Positions 1-9,055 of a stretch of 64,000 nucleotides of DNA are shown here, piece after piece. The notes under the pieces are model-generated. The model was given only the letters and a program-made list of their open reading frames with translations. It ran no database searches and was not told where the DNA came from. The first letter of the stretch is position 1. Every line of letters starts with the position of its first letter. The stretch is from Streptomyces sp. NBC_01454 (GTDB lineage: Bacteria > Actinomycetota > Actinomycetes > Streptomycetales > Streptomycetaceae), in contig NZ_CP109460.1 in NCBI RefSeq assembly GCF_036227565.1, forward strand, positions 5,828,001 through 5,892,000. Direction: 5' to 3'. The position numbers were made by a program, and so were the translations under genes.

Positions 1-1043
1 CCACCCGCCCGCAGCTCGCCGCCGACGTCCTCAAACAGGCCGGGCGTGGCGTGCTGTCCATGGTGCTGTGCCTGGAGGACTCCATAGGGGACGCGGACGT
101 CGAGGCCGGCGAGGAGAACCTCGTCCGCCAGCTCGCGCTGCTCGACGAGGCGGCCGCCGCGGGGGAGTCCCTCCCGCTGCTGTTCATCCGGGTCCGCACC
201 CCCGCACAGATACCGGACCTGGTACGGCGGATGGGAGCCGCCGTGCACAGGCTGTCTGGATTTGTACTTCCGAAATTCACCGAGGAAAGCGGCGTCCCGT
301 TCCTCGAGGCGCTGACCGCGGCCGAGTCCGTGAGCGACCGGCGGCTGTTCGCGATGCCGGTGCTGGAATCCCCGCAGCTGCTGCATCTGGAGAGCCGCAC
401 CGAGACCCTGTACGGCATCGCCAGGACCGTTGACAAATACCGCGACCGGGTGCTCGCCCTGCGCCTCGGCGTCACCGACTTCTGCTCCGCCTACGGGCTG
501 CGCAGGGCCCCCGACATGACGGCGTACGACGTCCGGATCGTGGCGTCCGTGATCTCCGACGTGGTCAATGTGCTGGGACGGGCGGACGGCAGCGGCTTCA
601 CGGTCACCGGCCCGGTGTGGGAGTACTTCCGGCTGCACGAGCGGATGTTCAAGCCGCAGCTGCGGCGCAGCCCGTTCCTCGGGCACGCCGAGGAACTGCG
701 GACCGCCCTGATCGAGCACGACATGGACGGCCTGCTGCGCGAGATCGAACTCGACCGCGCCAACGGCCTGCAGGGCAAGACCTGCATCCACCCCTCGCAT
801 GTCGCACCCGTGCACGCCCTCTCGGTCGTCAGCCATGAGGAGTTCAGCGACGCGGTCGACATCCTCCGTCCCGAACGGGGCGACGGCGGGGTGCTGCGCT
901 CCGCCTACACGAACAAGATGAACGAGGTGAAACCGCACCGGGCCTGGGCGGAGCGGACCCTGCTGCGCGCCGAGGCGTTCGGGGTCGCGGGGGAGGGCGT
1001 CGGGTTCGTGGAACTGCTGACGGCGAGCGTTCCGCAGACATGA
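1..1043 (+). CDS. HpcH/HpaI (CitE-like) aldolase, 5' end outside window
   Basis: The reading frame is open from base 3, so the start lies upstream of the window; an in-window GTG at 51 would cut into the conserved barrel. Visible sequence has the CitE/HpcH features: SMVLCLEDSIGDADV (first acidic metal region), a later LRLGVTDFCSAYGLRR segment, and GKTCIHPSHVAPV near the C terminus, typical of CitE-like lyases acting on acyl-CoA or related substrates. Its stop overlaps an ATG of the next gene (ATGA). The neighbours, a fused phosphoribosyltransferase and a HAD phosphatase, are the set described for tellurium-resistance (Ter)-associated operons predicted to make a nucleoside-like metabolite. That role is an inference from context; the substrate is unknown. 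Confidence 0.85.
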   Translation, partial: TRPQLAADVLKQAGRGVLSMVLCLEDSIGDADVEAGEENLVRQLALLDEAAAAGESLPLLFIRVRTPAQIPDLVRRMGAAVHRLSGFVLPKFTEESGVPFLEALTAAESVSDRRLFAMPVLESPQLLHLESRTETLYGIARTVDKYRDRVLALRLGVTDFCSAYGLRRAPDMTAYDVRIVASVISDVVNVLGRADGSGFTVTGPVWEYFRLHERMFKPQLRRSPFLGHAEELRTALIEHDMDGLLREIELDRANGLQGKTCIHPSHVAPVHALSVVSHEEFSDAVDILRPERGDGGVLRSAYTNKMNEVKPHRAWAERTLLRAEAFGVAGEGVGFVELLTASVPQT

Positions 1044-1099
1044 CCCCGGTGAACGGCATGGGTGAACGGCATGACGGTACGAGCAAGGAGACAAAGCGC

Positions 1100-3583
1100 G
1101 TGGTCTGGACAGGGGAATGGGTCGCCGGTCGGCTCGGGGTCTCGCTGAGCGGCGGGGACGAGCTGCCCGAGCTGCTGGGGCTGGCGCTGCGGCGCAACCC
1201 CAAGCGGGCTCATCTGCTCGTGTCGAACGTGCTCGGCAAGCATGTGCCGCAGCGGCCGGACGTGGTCCACGGGGCCGGCGTCGGGCTGGGGCGACGGGTG
1301 CGGCAGCTGCTGGGCGAGGAGGCCGCCGCCCGCTCCGTCGTCCTGGGCTACGCCGAGACCGCCACCGGCCTGGGGCATTCGGTGGCCGACGGCCTGGCGT
1401 CGGCGCCGTATCTGCACTCCACCCGGCGGCCGGTGGCGGGCGTCGCACCGGTGGGCGGGTTCGAGGAGGAGCACAGCCACGCCACCTCGCATCTGCTGCT
1501 CCCCGAGGACCCCGCGCTGCTGGCCGGGGACGGACCGCTGGTCCTCGTCGACGACGAGTTCTCCACCGGCACGACCGTGCTGAACACCATCAGGGCGCTG
1601 CACGCGCGCTTCCCGCGCGAGCGGTACGTGGTCGTCGCCCTGGTCGACATGCGCTCCCCGGAGGACCGCGGCCGGCTGGAGAAGTGCGCGGCGGAGCTGG
1701 GTGCCCGCGTCGATCTCGTGGCGCTGGCCGCGGGCGGCGTCCGCCTCCCCGACGAGGTGCTCTCCCGCGGCCAGGAACTCGTCGCCCGGCACGAGGCCCT
1801 CGCGGCCCCGGCCCTGGCGGCCGGCCCGGACCCGATGCCCGGCGCCGGCCCCGCCCCCGCCGTACGGATAGACCTCGGCTGGCCCGCCGGTCTGCCGGAC
1901 GGCGGGCGGCACGGCTTCACCCCCGCGCACCGCGAGCGGCTCGAGGCCCACCTGCCCGCCATGGCGGACCGGCTCGCGCGGCATCTGGACGGTGCGCGCC
2001 GCGTCCTCGTCCTCGGCAACGAGGAGCTGATGTACGCGCCGCTGCGGATCGCCGGGGCGCTGGAAGCACGGGTCACCGCGCCGGACGGCGACCCCGCCCC
2101 GGCACCCGCCGACGGCACCGGCGCGGGCGTCTTCTTCTCCACCACCACCCGCTCGCCGGTGCTCGCCGTCGACGACCCCGGATACGCGATCCGCACCCGG
2201 CTGTCCTTCCCCGCCCACGACGGGCCGGCCGACGGGCCGGGGGAGCGGTACGCCTACAACGTGGCGCCCGGCTCCGCACCGGAACGCCGCTTCGATGCGG
2301 TCGTCGCCGTCGTGGACTCACCCGGCGACCGCCCCGAGCTGCACGCCGAAGGCGGACTGCTGCACCGTCTCGCCGCGCACACCGACCGGCTGCTGCTCGC
2401 CGTCGTTCCCTCGTACCCGCCGCAACCGGAAGCCGGACCCATGCCCCTCCCCGAGCCGCTGCGCGGCCCCGCCTTCTCCTCCTACGGGGCCGACGAGGTC
2501 GGCTGGCTGCTGCAGGACCTCTCCGGCCTCACCCTGGAAGCGCCGACCGAGGAACGCGAGGAGGCGATCCAGCGCGGCGGCGCCCACTACGCGGAGTCGC
2601 TGCCGGTCGAATACCAGCCGAGCGAGGAGTACCAGGCGCTGTTCCACAGCGCACTTGACGCCTCGGCGGGCCGGATCGCGCGCGCCGTCGGGACCGTCAC
2701 CGAGACCGTGCTCGCCGAACGCGGCCCGCGCCCCGTACTGGTCTCGCTGGCCCGGGCCGGCACCCCCGTCGGGGTGCTGATGCGCCGCTGGGCCCGGCAC
2801 GCCCACGGGCTGGAGCTGCCGCACTACGCCGTCTCGATCGTCCGCGGCCGGGGCATCGACACCACGGCACTGCGCTGGCTGGCCGACCGGCACGATCCGG
2901 CGGACGTCGTCTTCGTGGACGGCTGGACCGGTAAGGGCGCCATCACCCGCGAACTCGCCGAGGCGCTGGAGGACTTCCCGGGCTTCGACCCGCGCATCGT
3001 GGTGCTCGCCGACCCCGGCGGCTGCGTCGAGACCTACGGCACCCGCGACGACTTCCTCATCCCGTCCGCCTGCCTCAACTCCACCGTCTCCGGCCTCATA
3101 TCGCGCACCGTCCTGCGCGACGACCTGGTGGGCCCGGACGACTTCCACGGCGCGAAGTTCTACCGCGAGCTGGCCGGCGCCGATCTGTCGGGCACGTTCC
3201 TGGACGCGGTCGCCGCGCGCTTCGACGAGGTCGCCGGGGAGGTCGCCGCGGAGGTGAAGGAGCTGGCCGCCGCCGACCGGACACCCACCTGGGAGGGCTG
3301 GGAGGCCGTCCGGCGGATCAGCGAGGAGTACGGCATCCACGACGTCAATCTGGTCAAACCCGGTGTCGGGGAGACCACCCGCGTCCTGCTGCGCCGGGTC
3401 CCCTGGAAGATCCTGGCCCGGCGCGGCGCCGGGGCCGACCTCGCCCATGTGCGTCTCCTGGCGGAACAGCGGGGCGTCCCCGTCGAAGAGGTCGACCAGC
3501 TGCCCTACACCTGTGTGGGGTTGATCCACCCCCGCTTCACCCGCGGCGCCACCGGAGCCGACGGCACGGCGGTGGCCTCCTGA
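1100..3583 (+). CDS. Ter-associated fused phosphoribosyltransferase (PRTase_2-TRSP-PRTase_1/StiP-PELOTA-like)
   Basis: This is a protein of about 827 residues. The N-terminal half has a PRPP-binding loop (VLVDDEFSTGTT, about residues 148-160) followed by a TRSP-like region. The second half has a second PRTase-like core (VFVDGWTGKGAI, about residues 603-614), matching the family annotated as PRTase_1 or StiP, and a C-terminal segment (HDVNLVKPGVGETTRV..VPWKILARR) resembling the PELOTA RNA-binding domain. These four modules are known from Ter-system operons and are here in one chain. I chose GTG 1100 because AAGGAG lies about 9 bp upstream; an ATG at 1040 that overlaps the aldolase stop is the alternative (847 aa). 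The stop overlaps the next ATG (TGATG). It presumably acts on a phosphoribosylated small molecule; the exact reaction is unknown. Confidence 0.85.
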   Translation: MVWTGEWVAGRLGVSLSGGDELPELLGLALRRNPKRAHLLVSNVLGKHVPQRPDVVHGAGVGLGRRVRQLLGEEAAARSVVLGYAETATGLGHSVADGLASAPYLHSTRRPVAGVAPVGGFEEEHSHATSHLLLPEDPALLAGDGPLVLVDDEFSTGTTVLNTIRALHARFPRERYVVVALVDMRSPEDRGRLEKCAAELGARVDLVALAAGGVRLPDEVLSRGQELVARHEALAAPALAAGPDPMPGAGPAPAVRIDLGWPAGLPDGGRHGFTPAHRERLEAHLPAMADRLARHLDGARRVLVLGNEELMYAPLRIAGALEARVTAPDGDPAPAPADGTGAGVFFSTTTRSPVLAVDDPGYAIRTRLSFPAHDGPADGPGERYAYNVAPGSAPERRFDAVVAVVDSPGDRPELHAEGGLLHRLAAHTDRLLLAVVPSYPPQPEAGPMPLPEPLRGPAFSSYGADEVGWLLQDLSGLTLEAPTEEREEAIQRGGAHYAESLPVEYQPSEEYQALFHSALDASAGRIARAVGTVTETVLAERGPRPVLVSLARAGTPVGVLMRRWARHAHGLELPHYAVSIVRGRGIDTTALRWLADRHDPADVVFVDGWTGKGAITRELAEALEDFPGFDPRIVVLADPGGCVETYGTRDDFLIPSACLNSTVSGLISRTVLRDDLVGPDDFHGAKFYRELAGADLSGTFLDAVAARFDEVAGEVAAEVKELAAADRTPTWEGWEAVRRISEEYGIHDVNLVKPGVGETTRVLLRRVPWKILARRGAGADLAHVRLLAEQRGVPVEEVDQLPYTCVGLIHPRFTRGATGADGTAVAS

Positions 3584-4422
3584 TGCGCACCCTCGTCGCC
3601 AGCGACCTCGACCGCACCCTGATCTACTCGGCCGCCGCACTGGACCTCACCATGCCCGACGCGCAGGCCCCCCGGCTCCTGTGCGTCGAGACCTACGCGC
3701 GCGCACCGCAGTCCTACCTGACCGAGACGGCCGCCGGGCTGCTCGCCGAACTCGCCGCCCACACCACCTTCGTGCCGGCCACCACCCGCACCCGCGCGCA
3801 GTACGGCCGCATTCACCTCCCGGGCCCGGCATCGGAGTTCGCCGTCTGCGCCAACGGTGGCCATCTGCTCGTACGGGGCGCGTCGGACCCGGACTGGCAG
3901 CGCACCGTCGCCGAGCGGATCGCCGCGCACTGCGCGCCGCTGGCCGAGGTCCGCGCCCATCTCGCCGGCACCGCCGACCCGGCCTGGCTGCGCAAGGAGC
4001 GGGTGGCCGAGGACCTCTTCGTCTATCTCGTCGTGGAGCGGCCGCTGCTGCCGGACACCTGGGTGAAGGACCTCACCGGCTGGGCGGCCGAGCGCGGCTG
4101 GACGGTGTCCCTCCAGGGCCGCAAGATCTATGCCGTACCGCAGCCGCTGACCAAGAGCGCCGCCGTGGCGGAGGTGGCCCGCCGCACGGGCGCCGCCGAG
4201 ATCCTCGCGGCCGGTGACTCCCTGCTCGACGCCGATCTGCTGCTGGCCGCCGACCGCGGATGGCGGCCCGGACACGGCGAACTGGCGGACGCCGGCTGGT
4301 CCGCCCCCCATGTCACGGCGCTGGAGGCACGGGGCGTCGCCGCCGGCGAGGAGATCGTCCGCGCCTTCCTCCGCGGCGCCGCCGCCCCGGGACACACGGT
4401 GCGGGGAGGCGGCCTCGGCTAG
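3583..4422 (+). CDS. HAD-family phosphatase of the Ter-associated operon
   Basis: A 279-residue HAD hydrolase. Motif I is DLDRT at residues 8-12 (nucleophile Asp and acid/base Asp), and ILAAGDSLLDADLL near residue 205 fits motif IV. It starts within the stop codon of the fused phosphoribosyltransferase gene, so translation is probably coupled. In Ter-type operons a HAD phosphatase of this kind is predicted to dephosphorylate the nucleotide-like product; that step is inferred from the conserved gene set, not from the active site alone. No operon partner follows directly: the next gene starts 73 bp later with its own ribosome binding site. Confidence 0.85.
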   Translation: MRTLVASDLDRTLIYSAAALDLTMPDAQAPRLLCVETYARAPQSYLTETAAGLLAELAAHTTFVPATTRTRAQYGRIHLPGPASEFAVCANGGHLLVRGASDPDWQRTVAERIAAHCAPLAEVRAHLAGTADPAWLRKERVAEDLFVYLVVERPLLPDTWVKDLTGWAAERGWTVSLQGRKIYAVPQPLTKSAAVAEVARRTGAAEILAAGDSLLDADLLLAADRGWRPGHGELADAGWSAPHVTALEARGVAAGEEIVRAFLRGAAAPGHTVRGGGLG

Positions 4423-4494
4423 TCTCGCCGGGGCGGTCGGCCGCACCGTCCGGTGACCGGCCGCGACCGTCATCCTTGAGCAGGAGGAGAGTCA

Positions 4495-5154
4495 GTGGCC
4501 GAGTCCAAGAGCACGCAGATCACCGCGGAGACGTACGACTACGTCCTCGCGCACAATCCGCCGCTGAACGACGCCCAGCGCGACATCGTCGAGCTCACCC
4601 ATCGCGTGTTCCCGGAGGCGGCGAGGATGCAGTCGGCACAGGAACAGGGGCCACTGCTGGCGTTCCTGGTGCGGCTGACCGGGGCCCGGCAGATCGTCGA
4701 GGTGGGCACGTTCACCGGCTTCTCGGCGCTGTCGATGGCCCAGGCGCTGCCCGCGGACGGCACGCTGCTCGCCTGCGACGTGTCGGAGGAGTGGACGGCA
4801 TACGCGCGGGAGTGCTGGGAGCGGGCCGGCGTCGCGGACCGCATCCAGCTGCGCATCGCACCCGCGCTGGAGACCCTGCGCGCGCTGCCCGACGGCCCGC
4901 AGTTCGACCTCGCCTACCTCGACGCGGACAAGGGCGGCTACATCGCCTACTGGGAGGAGCTGGTGCCCCGCATGCGGCCGGGCGGTCTGATCGCCGTGGA
5001 CAACGTCCTGTACAGCGGCCAGGTCGTCGACCCGGCGGCTACCGGCTCGGCCCTGGCGATCAGGGCGTTCAACGACCATGTCGCGGCGGACCAGCGGATG
5101 GAAGCGGTGCTGCTCACCGTGGCGGACGGCCTGACGCTGGCACGCAAGCGCTAG
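4495..5154 (+). CDS. SAM-dependent O-methyltransferase (CCoAOMT/SafC type)
   Basis: A 219-residue class I O-methyltransferase of the catechol/caffeoyl-CoA type (Methyltransf_3). The SAM motif is IVEVGTFTGFSALSMA; LLACDVSEEW and FDLAYLDADKGGYIAYWEE supply the acidic ribose contact and the Asp metal ligand of the family; GGLIAVDNVLYSGQV follows. The GTG start is supported by AGGAGGAG 6-13 bp upstream. It probably methylates a catechol-type hydroxyl with a divalent metal in the cytosol. The substrate cannot be read from the sequence, and the neighbours do not suggest a pathway. Confidence 0.88.
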   Translation: MAESKSTQITAETYDYVLAHNPPLNDAQRDIVELTHRVFPEAARMQSAQEQGPLLAFLVRLTGARQIVEVGTFTGFSALSMAQALPADGTLLACDVSEEWTAYARECWERAGVADRIQLRIAPALETLRALPDGPQFDLAYLDADKGGYIAYWEELVPRMRPGGLIAVDNVLYSGQVVDPAATGSALAIRAFNDHVAADQRMEAVLLTVADGLTLARKR

Positions 5155-5280
5155 GGCCAGGAAGGGCCGTTGAGCCGCGGGCCCCGCCGCAATGCGCTTG
5201 ACCGGGCCACGGGGGCAACGCTGCACTGTGGCGGGACACCACGCGTCGTGGTGCCGGCATCCGGGGAGGCAGCGGCAGCG

Positions 5281-6513
5281 ATGGAGATCCGTTCCACGAC
5301 CGACGAGGATCTGGACGTCTTCGTCGACACACTCCATGCCGCGTTCGGGCGCTTCCCGGAAACCCCGGCCGAGGGCGGCGGCGGGGTCTGGTGGTCGGCG
5401 CTCGAAATGGGCCGCAACCTGCTCGCCATGACGGCGGACGGGCGGCCCGTCGGCACCGCGGGCGCCTACTCCTTTGAACTCACCCTGCCCGGTGAGATCC
5501 TCGTTCCGGCCGCCGGGGTGAGCGCTGTCGGCGTCCTGCCCTCGCACCGACGCCGCGGCGTGCTCAGCGCGATGATGCGGCATCAGCTCGCCGAGCTGCG
5601 GGCCCGAGGGGAATTCCTCTCCGTGCTGCTGGCCTCCGAGTCCCCGATCTACGGCAGGTTCGGCTATGGACCGGCGACCTACACGCAGCGGCTGACGGTG
5701 TCGCGCCACCAGGCCGCCTTCGACGTCCCCCGGGCGCGCGGAGCGGCCGGTGCCCCGGCGACCGGCTCGGACACGGGCTCGGTCGAGCTGCTGCGGCGTG
5801 CCGAGTGCGGCGAGATCCTGGAAGAGGTCTACGACCGGTACCGCCGCGCACAGCCCGGCGCGCTGTCCCGGCCGCACCGCTGGTGGGCCTTGGGCGCGGG
5901 GCAGCCCCCGGTCGCTCCGGCGCCGCGCCACGTCGCCGTCCACCGGGACGCCGACGGGGTCCCGGACGGGTACGCGGGCTACTCGGTCGAGTCCGGCACC
6001 CTGACGGTCGACGAGACAGTCGCCGCCGACGACGCCGTCTTCACGGCCCTGGCCCGGTTCGTCCTCGGACACGACCTGGTCACTGAGGTCGTGTTCCAGC
6101 ATTTCCCGCCAGGGCACCCGCTGCGTCGGCAGCTCGCGGACTTCCGCGCCGGCCGGGTGAGCGAGGACACCGACTGGCTCTGGGTGCGGCTGCTGGACGT
6201 CCCGCGTGCGCTGACCGCGCGCGGCTGGTTCACGGACGGCGAGCTCGTCCTCGACGTCGACGACCCGTTCCTCGGCGAACCCGGCCGCTACCTGCTGACC
6301 GTCCGGGACGGCAAGGCCGACTGCGTCCCGACGGGCCGGGAGCCCGACCTGTCCCTGGACGTGCGCGACCTCGGCTCGGTCTACCTCGGCGGCACCGCCC
6401 CGAGCACGCTCGTACGTGCCGGACACATCCGGGCCCACCGCCCGGGCGCGGCCACCCTCGCTGACGCCCTCTTCCGCGCCGAGCGGCCCCCGCACTGCCT
6501 GCACTGGTTCTGA
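5281..6513 (+). CDS. Eis-like GNAT N-acetyltransferase
   Basis: A 410-residue protein, the normal length of the Eis (enhanced intracellular survival) family: two GNAT folds followed by an SCP2-like C-terminal domain. The acetyl-CoA loop is seen as VLPSHRRRGVLSAMM, and the signature SPIYGRFGYGPAT follows. The C terminus (HCLHWF) ends in the terminal carboxylate-bearing aromatic residue that acts as general base in Eis proteins. I prefer ATG 5281 (MEIRSTTDEDLD, the usual family start, with GGGGAGG upstream) over an in-frame TTG at 5170. It probably acetylates amines, possibly aminoglycosides or peptides; the substrate is not determined. A palindrome covers the stop codon (6511-6526) between this gene and the convergent fmdB-like gene. 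Confidence 0.88.
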   Translation: MEIRSTTDEDLDVFVDTLHAAFGRFPETPAEGGGGVWWSALEMGRNLLAMTADGRPVGTAGAYSFELTLPGEILVPAAGVSAVGVLPSHRRRGVLSAMMRHQLAELRARGEFLSVLLASESPIYGRFGYGPATYTQRLTVSRHQAAFDVPRARGAAGAPATGSDTGSVELLRRAECGEILEEVYDRYRRAQPGALSRPHRWWALGAGQPPVAPAPRHVAVHRDADGVPDGYAGYSVESGTLTVDETVAADDAVFTALARFVLGHDLVTEVVFQHFPPGHPLRRQLADFRAGRVSEDTDWLWVRLLDVPRALTARGWFTDGELVLDVDDPFLGEPGRYLLTVRDGKADCVPTGREPDLSLDVRDLGSVYLGGTAPSTLVRAGHIRAHRPGAATLADALFRAERPPHCLHWF

Positions 6514-6531
6514 CCGCGCGCGGTCACCGCA

Positions 6532-6750
6532 CTAGCCGCAGCGGCCGCCTCCGCAGCAGCCGCCGCCACCACCGCGCGGGGCGGGGGCGGCGGGAGCGGC
6601 GGCGGAACCGCCGACGGAGACCGTGGAGAGAAGCTTCACGGTGTCTTCGTGGCCCTGGGGGCAGACCGCCGGGGCGGAGGACTCGGCCATCGGACGGTTC
6701 AGCTCGAAGGTGCTGTCACAGGGGCGGCACCGGTATTCATAACGAGGCAT
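6532..6750 (-). CDS. FmdB-family zinc ribbon protein
   Basis: A 72-residue protein starting MPRYEYRCRPCDSTFEL, the hallmark of the FmdB/CxxC_CXXC_SSSS regulatory protein family. Only the first CxxC pair is standard (CRPC); the second is reduced to a single Cys in VCPQGHEDTVKLLS. The C terminus is a short Gly/Cys-rich tail. I chose ATG 6750; a GTG two codons upstream is also possible. Function in actinomycetes is unknown. It is convergent with the Eis-like gene and separated by 124 bp from the aldolase gene upstream. Confidence 0.85.
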   Translation of the reverse strand: MPRYEYRCRPCDSTFELNRPMAESSAPAVCPQGHEDTVKLLSTVSVGGSAAAPAAPAPRGGGGGCCGGGRCG

Positions 6751-6874
6751 GAGCACAGATTAGCCGCGGCGCCGCTCCGCACACGACGGGATCGGGCGGC
6801 GCGTTCAGCATGCCCGGCTCCACGCGGGCCGGTGCGCCGTCCCCGTCTCCCCGCACGGAGGCCGGCTGTCCCCG

Positions 6875-7495
6875 TCACCCTGCGCACACCGCCTGGAACT
6901 CCGCCGCGCGCTTGCGCAGCTCGTCCAGGTCGCCCCCGTCCGCCGCGTCCCCGATCAGCGGTGAGCCGACGCCCACCGCCACCGCCCCCGCGTCGAAATA
7001 CGCCTGCGCGGTGGCCGCATCCACCCCGCCGACCGGCACGAACGCCGGGTCGGGGAAGGGCCCGCGGAGCGCCTCCAGATAGGCCGGCCCGCCCATCGAC
7101 GCCGGGAACAGCTTCAGGGCCGAGACGCCCATCGCATCGGCCGCGATCACCTCGGACGGCGTCAGCACCCCGGCGAGCGTCGGCAGCCCCTGGCGTACGG
7201 ACTCCTCCAGGCCGGCGCCGAGACCCGGCGTGACGATGAGGTTCGCCCCGGCTTCGGCGGCGCGCCGGGCGTCGGCGGCGGTCTGGACGGTGCCGGCGCC
7301 GAGCCAGGCCGCGTCGCCGAGCTCGGCGCGGGCCCGTCGGATGACGGTGAGGGCGTCCTGTCCGCTGAGCGAGATCTCGATCAGCGGAAGGCCTGCCTCC
7401 GCAAGCGCCATGACCGTGCGGAAGGACGCTTCCGCATCCCTGCCCCGGATGATCGCTACCAGCCGCTCGGTCCGGAGCGCTTCGCTGAGGTCCAT
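6875..7495 (-). CDS. 2-keto-3-deoxy-6-phospho(gluconate/galactonate) aldolase
   Basis: A 206-residue class I aldolase of the Eda/DgoA family. The catalytic Glu is in LPLIEISLS (E40) and the Schiff-base Lys is in ALKLFPAS (K128); phosphate-binding glycines are in VPVGGVDAAT. It cleaves a 2-keto-3-deoxy-6-phospho-sugar acid to pyruvate and glyceraldehyde 3-phosphate. The ATG at 7495 has a good GGA-rich ribosome binding site; an upstream in-frame extension is unlikely. The DgoD-like dehydratase and GntR regulator just upstream argue for galactonate (De Ley-Doudoroff) over gluconate, but sequence cannot separate the two. No 2-keto-3-deoxy sugar kinase is present in the window. Confidence 0.88.
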   Translation of the reverse strand: MDLSEALRTERLVAIIRGRDAEASFRTVMALAEAGLPLIEISLSGQDALTVIRRARAELGDAAWLGAGTVQTAADARRAAEAGANLIVTPGLGAGLEESVRQGLPTLAGVLTPSEVIAADAMGVSALKLFPASMGGPAYLEALRGPFPDPAFVPVGGVDAATAQAYFDAGAVAVGVGSPLIGDAADGGDLDELRKRAAEFQAVCAG

Positions 7496-7788
7496 GGCGT
7501 TTCCTGCTTTCTCCTGCACCCCGCCGCGTGTGTACTGCGCGACTGGGTCGTTCGGGCGCGCGGGTGACACCGTTGATTATTCCGGTCGGGCAGGCCCTTC
7601 GCGTGCCCGACCGTCACAGCCGTCACGGCTCTCTGCCACCATCTGGCTTTCTCCTCCGCCCCGTCCTCACGCGCCCCTTCCGCACCGTCACCACTCGTAC
7701 TGTCACCGGGCCACCCGCCCCGCACGGTTCCGCCACCACCCGCCCCGCGCGGTTCTGTCCCACCCGCCCCGCCCCGTCCGCTGCCCCG

Positions 7789-8934
7789 TCACCATTCCGC
7801 GAACGCGCCGTCCTCGTGGCGCCACACCGGGTTCCGCCACGCGTGCCCCCGCTCGTCCGCTGCCCGTACGGCGGCCTCGTCCACCTCCACACCGAGCCCC
7901 GGGCGGTCGGTCCGCAGCAGGGACCCGCCGTGGAAGCGGAACGGCTCCGGATCCGCGACGTAGTCCAGCAGTTCGGCGCCCCGGTGGTAGTGGATGCCGA
8001 GGGACTGCTCCTGGATGAGGAAGTTCGGGGTGGTGAAGGCGACTTGGAGGCTGGCGGCCAGGGCGACCGGACCCAGGGGGCAGTGCGGAGCGAGCTGCGC
8101 ACCGTAGACCTCGGCGAGTGCGGCGATCCGGCGGAGCTCGGAGATGCCGCCCGCATGCGAGATGTCGGGCTGGACGATCGCGACGCCGGCCTGAAGCGGA
8201 GCCAGGAACTCCCGTCGGGTGAAGAGCCGTTCACCGAGTGCGAGAGGAATTCCGGAAGCGTTGACGAGATCGGGGAGGACATGCACGTAGTCGCCGAGCA
8301 CGGGCTCCTCGACGAACATCGGCGCGTAGTCGGCCAGCAGGGGGAGGAGCCTGCGGGCGTTGGCGGGCGAGACCCGCCCGTGGAAGTCGAGGCCGAAGTC
8401 CCGGTCGTCGCCGAGGACTTCGCGTACGGTCTCGGCGCGCAGCAGGCACGCCCGTACCTCGGCACGGGTCGCCACCGGCGTCATCCGGCCGCAGGCGTTC
8501 ATCTTGACGGCGGTGAATCCGGCCTCGGTCTGAGCGCTGACCGCGTCGCGCAGGGCATGCGGCTCGTCGCCGCCGACCCAGGCGTAGGCGCGGATCTTCT
8601 CGCGGACCGGACCGCCCAGCAGCTGATGGACGGGCACCCCGTGCCGCTTCCCCTTGATGTCCCACAGCGCCTGGTCCAGGCCGGCGACGGCGGACGACAG
8701 GACGGGCCCGCCCCGGTAGAAGCCGCCCTTGGTCATGACCTGCCAGTGGTCCTCGATACGTGCCGGATCCCGGCCCAGGAGATATTCGGCCAGCACGTCC
8801 ACCGCTGCCCGCACCGGCTCGGCCCGCCCCTCGACCACCGGCTCACCCCAGCCGATGACGCCCTCATCGGTCTCCACCCGTACGAACATCCAGCGCGGCG
8901 GGGCGAGGAAGGTCTCGATGCGGCTGATCTTCAT
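7789..8934 (-). CDS. dgoD: D-galactonate dehydratase-like enolase superfamily enzyme
   Basis: A 381-residue enolase-superfamily protein, the length of E. coli DgoD (382). Family features are IKGKRHGVPVHQLLGG, YAWVGGDEP, the catalytic VKMNACGRM region, metal-ligand segments DFGLDFHG and FVEEP, and VQPDISHAGGISELRRIA followed by APHCPLGP, very close to DgoD. It would dehydrate D-galactonate (or a related aldonate) to the 2-keto-3-deoxy acid using Mg2+. The start is ATG 8934 (MKISRIETFLAPP) with AAAGGACGG upstream; the long in-frame N-terminal extension overlaps the regulator gene and is not real. The 293 bp between this stop and the aldolase gene is C-rich and holds no gene that I can see. Confidence 0.87.
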   Translation of the reverse strand: MKISRIETFLAPPRWMFVRVETDEGVIGWGEPVVEGRAEPVRAAVDVLAEYLLGRDPARIEDHWQVMTKGGFYRGGPVLSSAVAGLDQALWDIKGKRHGVPVHQLLGGPVREKIRAYAWVGGDEPHALRDAVSAQTEAGFTAVKMNACGRMTPVATRAEVRACLLRAETVREVLGDDRDFGLDFHGRVSPANARRLLPLLADYAPMFVEEPVLGDYVHVLPDLVNASGIPLALGERLFTRREFLAPLQAGVAIVQPDISHAGGISELRRIAALAEVYGAQLAPHCPLGPVALAASLQVAFTTPNFLIQEQSLGIHYHRGAELLDYVADPEPFRFHGGSLLRTDRPGLGVEVDEAAVRAADERGHAWRNPVWRHEDGAFAEW

Positions 8935-9055
8935 GGGGACCGGGCCGTCCTTTCGGCGTGCGGCACGGGGCGGATGGGGCCGTGTCCTGCCCACCGGCGT
9001 CCTGCCCACCCGCGTCCCCGCCGTAACGGCTGCCGTCCGCGGATTCCCCGCTGTG

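Noticed and set aside
905..2218. Long minus-strand open frame over the fused phosphoribosyltransferase gene
   Set aside because: It is Arg/Gly-rich with no family resemblance; a shadow caused by high GC at third positions of the real gene.
7496..7788. Possible small gene between aldolase and dehydratase genes
   Set aside because: Only C-rich low-complexity frames; no start with ribosome binding site and no recognisable sequence.
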